Part shown: positions 58,421 to 64,000 of the stretch, one piece after another
Layout of the letters: every line of letters starts with the position of its first letter
How positions within the stretch are numbered: position 1 is the stretch's first letter
From: Portulaca oleracea
Taxonomy: Eukaryota > Streptophyta > Magnoliopsida > Caryophyllales > Portulacaceae
Assembly: GCA_029582165.1 (NCBI GenBank)
Contig: CM055876.1
Span: forward strand, 32,805,317-32,869,316
DNA: 64,000 nt
Reading direction: 5' to 3'
Made by a program: the position numbers and the translations under genes
The notes under the pieces: generated by a model
What the model was told of the DNA's origin: nothing
The model's database searches: none
Seen by the model: only the letters and a program-made list of their open reading frames with translations

Positions 58421-59350
58421 TATAAAAAGACTCATAAAAAAGACTTTCTTTCCATCCATATATTAACAGGAACAAACACACTCTCCTTGTACAATAACAG
58501 AGTCCATACTACACCTCTATTCATAACACCTACAACTAATAATACTAAAACTATAAATTAACCTACTTACTACTCTAAACTACCAAACCCACAAATTTAA
58601 CCCTAAACCCATATTTATATTTTATTTATACAATAATTCTACTTATTCTCATAAAAATATTATTATTTATATTAATAACACCTACAACTAATAATACTAA
58701 ATTTATAATTTATACAATTAAAAATAATAATATTGCATATCAAGTACACACAAAATCATGGTCAAATTTTTAAAAAACAAACAACTTTTTTTAAAAAAAA
58801 GGACAAATTTATCCCGAATTAAAAAATCGCGAGAAAAGACCGGGCCTTGGCTGTGGCGGCAGATCGCGGCCGCCAAGGACCAGCGCGATCTGGCGCCGCC
58901 AAGGCCCGGTCTTTTCTCGCGATTGGCATTTTCCGGGCACAATTTTGTCCCTTTTTTTCTTCTTTTAAAGAAAATACACATAAACAAACCATATTAAACC
59001 GAATTTAAATTTCATATCCAATACATACAAAATCAACTAGTTTAAAACCAAAAATGTGTTAAATTTTGCCCGGAAAATAGCAAAATCGCGCCCAGATCTA
59101 GACCGAGCCTAGGCTGGGCGGCGGCCAGATCGCGGCCGGGCCAAGGCCCAGGCGCGACTGGCGCCGAGCCAAGGCCCGATCTTTTCAAGCGCGATTTTTA
59201 ATTCCGGGATAAATTTAACAATTTTTTTGGTTACTTTAATCCCCACCATGCCCAATTAACCATCAAAACTTATAAAATTAAATCTATAAAACAAAAATTA
59301 TTCAAAAACAACAACAAATTCAACTTTAAATTGATATAAATTTACTCAAA
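58421..59350. other. Subterminal region of the MULE with two GC-rich hairpins
   Basis: No coding sequence is seen. One hairpin (about 58828-58922) has arms CGCGAGAAAAGACCGGGCCT and its complement. A second, less perfect one (about 59084-59205) has GCGCCCAGATC...GATCTTTTCAAGCGCG. Both contain GGCCAAGGC/GCCTTGGC, as does the hairpin at 54556. Confidence 0.75.
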
Positions 59351-59649
59351 CTTACCTTGATTTAGGTTGTAGGGTGGCTCGGCAGGTGGCGGCGGACGGC
59401 TGGCGGTCGGCGGGATGGCGGCGGCTGACGGCGGCTGGCGGCGGCTGGCGGCTCCGGTGGTTGTAGTGAGAGAGAGATAGTGTGAGTGAGTGGAGAGATA
59501 GAGGGAGATTGAGTAGAGAGAGAGAGAGAGAGAGGAGGAGTGAGTTAGTGAGATAGTGTGAGGGGTATGTAATGGAAATTGCTTGGGCAATTAAGGGCGA
59601 CGCCAGCGATTTCAGGGCGACAAACAAAAAAGGGGTTTTTTTATGATCC

Positions 59650-60881
59650 AGGTAGCAACAAACAATATACAGTAGTTCTTTTTTTTTCTTTTAAATTTTT
59701 ACCTAAATTTCTACAAAGGCGCATTCCCATATGGAGAAATTCTAGTAATAAAAAAAATAAAAAAAAAGTTTTACCCTTTTAATTCGTTACCGCTTATCAA
59801 TGTGACATTTTTAACATTCAATTATAGTGAGTTAACCGAAAATTTTTAAATACATGATATTTTGAAAAAAATTAAGTAACATTTTAGTCCAACCACTAAA
59901 ATAAAATCAGCACCTACATTACCACAATATATCAGTTAAGCTGTACAGTAATTTTGCTCATTGGCTGTGATTTGTCTTTGGTCTGGTCTCAAATGTTAAA
60001 ATAGATAATTATGAAGATATGAACCATTAATTATTATGTAGTATATACTCTCTCCGTTCCATATTAATTGTCCTCTTTGAAAATTGTGCAGTCAAACTCC
60101 AAAAATTTTGACCACAAATTTCTCAATATATACAATGAATTGCTATATAAAATTACCACCATTAGATTCGTAACGAAAAATACTATCATATATAATATTG
60201 CAATTGTTAAAAATATATTATGCAAGAAACTATCAATTAAAGAGTAATATTGGAGACTATAAAAGTCAAAATTATGACACTTAATGTGGAACGGAGGGAG
60301 TATGATCGACAATACTTATCCCTGTAGTATGAATCAACTACTAGCTCGCCACCAAACCTAATTAACAACTGGGAAAAACCAACAAAACACCCAAGTGAAA
60401 GGCTTCTCCATTCCCTACAGAATCGAAATCGAAACCCTTCTCCTATACAACACTAAACGTAGATTAGCTCCCTTCTCATATGCGCTCTAATTTAATTCAC
60501 ACACTTACATCAAATTCACACACTTACATCAACACTCACGGTCAAAAATCACGATCAAGGATATTAAGTAAAATCATGGAAATCTCATTACCGAAACAAA
60601 AATCTATTGAGATATAATAATCAACGTAACAAATCTTCATATTTAATTCTTTCTTCCAAAAATTCTGCATTAAAGATAATTAAAATAGATTTATTAGCTA
60701 ATAATATGATTTTGTAGATTTGATTTGATGATAATAAATATAGGATTTTTGACTCAAAATAATCCGAAGTCGGAGGTCATTGCTGAAAATAATCCAAACT
60801 ACTATTTGGCTGAAAATAATCCAAACTTGTAACCTATTTACTCGGACTAAACCGAAATCTATTTTCGGCGTTGGAATGCTG
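59650..60881. other. Intergenic region after the MULE
   Basis: This is AT-rich DNA with one intact MITE. The sequence at about 60740-60880 repeats AAAATAATCCAAACT and looks like part of another repeat. No gene is seen. Confidence 0.55.
60048..60300. mobile_element. Stowaway-like MITE, intact
   Basis: The ends are CTCTCTCCGTTCCATATTAA and the complement of CTCCCTCCGTTCCACATTAA, flanked by TA on both sides (60046-60047 and 60301-60302). It belongs to the same family as 19243 and 48148. Confidence 0.88.
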
Positions 60882-61151
60882 ACTGGACAGCCTGAGCACG
60901 TGTTTCTTTAATTGATTTTGGCTTTGAATTTTTTTTAAGCTTATTTGGACCTCAACTCATTTAAACTTATAATGACGTAACAATGGATTAAAAATAAAAA
61001 CACTTTAACATAATAAAAGTTGAGTCTGAGTGTTTTTATTTTTAATCCATTGTTACGTCATTATAAGTTTAAATGAGTTGGGGTCTAAATAAGCTTTAAA
61101 AAAATTTCAAAACCAAAATCAATTAAAGAAACACGTGCTCAGGTTGCCCAG
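60882..61151. repeat. Long inverted repeat (foldback), arms about 120 bp
   Basis: The left arm (from about 60891, CCTGAGCACGTGTTTCTTTA) and the right arm (to about 61143, the same sequence inverted) pair along about 112 bp with few differences around a loop of about 25-30 bases. The pairing extends outward to ACTGG/CCAGT. A transcript would form a long, near-perfect hairpin. Confidence 0.9.
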
Positions 61152-62630
61152 TAGCTTCGACTCCCGGTGCACACTCTCCTCGTAGCACCCGCAATGATGA
61201 GTTTGAGTTTGACTAATTGTATGACGTGGGATCTATGGACCTCTATCAAGAGAGTCAAAATTTAACTTTTTATTTAGTTAGTTTTCCAATGGTGAGAATG
61301 AGTTTGACTCATATTAATTAAAAAAATAAATGGGACAGACAATTAAGAATATAATTAATTTGATTATATTGATAAAAATGAGATGGAGGAGGAGAGAAAA
61401 AAATATGATTAAAATATTAATATTTCAAACTCGCTTTCAAACTCGTGTCGCGAGACTGAAAGCGAGATTCTCGCGAGATGAGTTTCATTCTCACCACTGA
61501 AATGTCCTACACGACCTCACTTCGTTCTCGTTTCATGCCACGTCAGCAGTGAGTCGAACTAAAACTCACCATTGCAGATGCTCCATTCTGAAATCTGTCT
61601 CCAAAACCTTTCTCTCCATAATCCAAAACCCTAATTTCGGTCATCTCCACCTAACTCTCTTCAACACCTTTCATTCGGGTTCTAATCTCTTACTCTTACA
61701 ACGCCCCAGTAATTCTTATTCCAACGAATGGAAACTACTAACGCGCCCATGCAGTGCTCCTATGAAACCAACTGCGTTTCAATTTCGTATTCACGGAGAT
61801 GAGGATTGTCGCATAAAGGGTTATGTTCATGGGTTGGTGTTGCTAGAAAGGAAGGATTTTGCATCAAAAGACATGATTCTATGCAATCCTTCAATTGGGA
61901 AATCCCAAATGATTCCAGTCACCTTCCTCTGGCCTCGGCTTGGCCAATTTTGAGTTTGGGTATGATCCTGTGACTTATGATTATAAGATTGTGTCTATTC
62001 TGCGTGAATGCTTCATCTCGTCTCTTAGTCGAGGTATACCGCCTCATGGAAGCATCGTGGAGGACACTTGGGTTTGATCTTATATCTGGTGATTGGTATC
62101 TACAAGAATGTGTTGTTGTGAATGGAGCTATGCATTGGATGGCTAGTTTTGGTGAGCCTAATCTTGACTCCCATATCGTTTCTTTCGATCTAGGTACGGA
62201 GTTAGCTAGCTATGAAGAACTGCCTGATTTTGAGGCAAGTAATGGTGACTTGGTTGATGTTGATGATACGAGTCCGATCATAAGGAAACTTCTTGTCATA
62301 TACCATGAATTAGTTGCAGTGTTCTGTGTGAGTGCTCATGACATTTCTATTTGGGTGATAAGGGAGAATTGTTGGACTAAAGAATGTAAGATAGAATGCA
62401 ACCCTGCCTTGTCCTGCTATTTAATCAATGAAGGATTTCTTATGGAGCGCACATTCTTCTCTAAAGAGAGCAACGAGCTCTTGTTCGCAGGGTACGATGG
62501 AGTGGCCGCATCGAAACCCAACAATTTAAGTTTCGAGACTCCTCTATGTGCTATGTCGATAAGTATGTCGATAGTTTGCTTTGGACAAAATCATTTCCCC
62601 CATTGGAACTGGTCGCAAACTACAACTTGA
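61152..62630 (+). pseudogene. F-box gene copy 5, truncated, split and frameshifted
   Basis: The 5' end is lost: the match begins at TTCGACTCCCGGTGCACACT (61157), inside the F-box, immediately after the foldback repeat. A MITE (about 61181-61577) then interrupts the F-box. From 61580 the frame resumes with LKSVSKTFLSIIQNPNFGHL and continues to GKSQMIP. It shifts near 61915, resumes with ASWRTLGFDLISGDWYL, CVVVNGAMHWMA and SFDLGTELASYEELPDF, and shifts again near 62510 (AGYDGVA). It is closest to copy 4 and keeps the VEVYRL segment that copy 4 lost. It has too many breaks to be functional. Confidence 0.88.
61181..61577. mobile_element. MITE inserted in F-box copy 5
   Basis: The ends GTAGCACCCGCAATGATGAG and the complement of GGAGCATCTGCAATGGTGAG are inverted repeats. 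The insertion point is known because copies 4 and 5 are otherwise continuous here (ACTCTCCTC, then ATTCTGAA). A 3-bp CTC duplication is possible. Confidence 0.8.
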
Positions 62631-63741
62631 ATGTGTGAGTCGATGTCGTATGATATCGTTTGTGCTGACTTGTGGGTTTCAGTTGGTTTTCTAGCTTTAG
62701 TGTTACTTTGAAGCCAAGTATGCCTTCTACATTATTTAGGTATAGTCTTAGCTAGTTATGAGCATGTAAGATTAGATAATCTTCGTGTTTTTTATTTAAC
62801 AAGTAGTTAGTCAGTTTTATGTTATGTTTAATCCGGGAGATGCTCTACTGTTTTAGCCTATTGATGTGTGGATTACCAACGAGCCTTTGATACTTTACCG
62901 ATTAACGTATGCATATTGATAGTGTAAGATTAAGTCCTCTGACCTGAGTAGACACTAGACAGACAATCAATGGACTCTGTTCGAGTTTATGCTCAGTAGT
63001 TGGCATTCTTTTTCTTTTTCTTTTTTTTTTACTAGATTGTATAGTGTGATCGTGTGCTCTTATATGTGACACAACACACCGAATGCTAGTAGGATGCCAT
63101 GGTTTCTTCAATGGCTAGGAAAATACTCAAAAAAAAGGGTTGTAAAAGAGCTGAGCCAACTCGATGAGCCCTTAAATAGGTCAGGGTTCAACTCACTCAA
63201 AGCTTGGCTGAAACTTTGTCCGACCAATGCTCAACTCAAATGTCTCAAGCCTCATGGTTGCAGCTTGTTTAAACTCTGTTAGGTATTTTGGGTGAGAAAC
63301 GCATATATTTGTTGCGCATACGTAAGACTTTTATTAATTTGATTGTCTAAAATTTATAAATAAGTATATTAAAACAAAGGTTCTTAGGGAAAATTCAAGC
63401 CTAATGTTTATATCTTGAGGGTATTTGGAGAGAATAAAAATTAAAAAGTAGGATAACTCATGTTTTTATTTTTGCTTTTTATAATTGTATAGATGTATAT
63501 ATGGATAGATTTTTTCCTTCCATCTCAAAAAAATTGCACACTCACTTTTTTTACAGTTTTCGATACAATACATTGTGGAATATTAAAATGTATCATTGCC
63601 AGCTCATCAACCAATTCAATAACCCGGGCTCATCTTCCCGTTATTTCTTGTTTACTCCTCCCTGTATACATAGAAAAACTCTCTTGTAATAGACTAATTT
63701 TCACACATATATATCAATATCAAATTCTATCTTTTCTCTAA
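62631..63741. other. 3' flank of F-box copy 5 and intergenic DNA
   Basis: It contains 3' untranslated-like sequence similar to that after copy 4 (GATATCGTTTGTGCTGACTT) and otherwise AT-rich DNA. No gene is seen. Confidence 0.55.
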
Positions 63742-63976
63742 GAAAGCGTTTGGTAGAAACCCCAGGGAAAAGGAAAATTTTCTATGGGAAGTTTTCCATG
63801 GGAAAGATTTCCTCAGCAAGCCCCCCTAAAGGAAATTTTCCCTTAGAAATTGTATGAAATGGTGGGCCCGCCGTAAAATTTTTCCCATAGTCAACCTATT
63901 TCCAAACATGGGGAAATTAAGTCAACCCGAAAAAATTGACCATTTCCCCGGAGTTTTTGACCAACCAAACGCACCC
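63742..63976. mobile_element. MITE with TAA target-site duplication
   Basis: The ends GAAAGCGTTTGGT and the complement of GGGTGCGTTTGGT are flanked by TAA (63739-63741 and 63977-63979). The interior has GGAAATTTTCC and GGAAGTTTTCC palindromes. Confidence 0.75.
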
Positions 63977-64000
63977 TAAATTTATCATACTTTGACTATT

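Larger units (their letters stand above)
54227..59649. mobile_element. Decayed 5.4-kb MULE with transposase-OTU and PMD pieces
   Basis: The ends share an inverted block: left TTTGTCGCC...GTCGCCCTTAATTG (about 54266-54305) and then TTTCCATTTCATACCC; right, as reverse complement, TTTGTCGCC...GTCGCCCTTAATTG and TTTCCATTACATACCC (about 59560-59625). TATGATCC lies outside both ends (54227-54234 and 59642-59649). The element spans roughly 54235-59641. Inside are a broken transposase joined to an OTU-like domain on the plus strand, a plant-mobile-domain piece on the minus strand, and three GC-rich hairpins. CT-rich DNA follows the left end and its GA-rich counterpart precedes the right end. Confidence 0.75.

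Noticed and set aside
1..64000. CRISPR arrays, operons or bacterial insertion sequences
   Set aside because: No spaced identical repeats or prokaryotic gene order; spliced plant genes show nuclear eukaryotic DNA.

Overview
The window looks like nuclear DNA of a eudicot plant. It is AT-rich, it has split genes with GT/AG introns, a nuclear-type tRNA-Gly, a plant L1 LINE, copia-type LTRs, MULEs and many MITEs, and its proteins belong to plant families (GASA/Snakin, ABCB1/PGP1, MNS-type GH47 mannosidase, F-box/FBA). I cannot name the species. No prokaryotic or organellar features were seen.

Layout. 1-3349: tandem array of three copia-type LTRs (minus strand) separated by short, internally deleted gag pieces. 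3350-8320: AT-rich intergenic DNA. 8336-11327: an L1-type LINE with an intact RRM-containing ORF1 but almost no ORF2, flanked by a 15-bp target-site duplication (TSD). 11343-15770: intergenic DNA with MITEs and a complete solo LTR (14575-15269). 16063-18035 (minus): four-exon GASA/Snakin gene with a tRNA-Gly(GCC)-like sequence on the opposite strand of its last intron. 20127-25172 (minus): 15-exon GH47 mannosidase of the EDEM/MNS5 type. 27580-29226: non-autonomous MULE with 100-bp inverted ends and gene-like DNA inside (Pack-MULE-like). 30992-32233: F-box gene. 33200-33770: F-box relic. 37953-45614: 10-exon ABCB1/PGP1 auxin-transporter gene. 46458-53810: two more intact F-box genes and one frameshifted copy. 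54235-59641: a decayed 5.4-kb MULE with a transposase-OTU fusion on one strand and a plant-mobile-domain piece on the other. 61150-62630: a further F-box pseudogene split by a MITE.

The stable genes are the GASA peptide, the mannosidase, ABCB1 and three intact F-box genes. The F-box family (three intact, three broken, all on the plus strand) is a local tandem family under birth-and-death evolution, with ABCB1 sitting inside it. Mobile DNA accounts for much of the remaining recognisable structure. Several elements touch genes: a foldback element ends about 100 bp before one F-box start codon, a MITE lies 15 bp after an ABCB1 splice donor, and another splits an F-box pseudogene.

Exon coordinates were read by eye from splice consensus, reading phase and family knowledge; no alignment or expression data were available.
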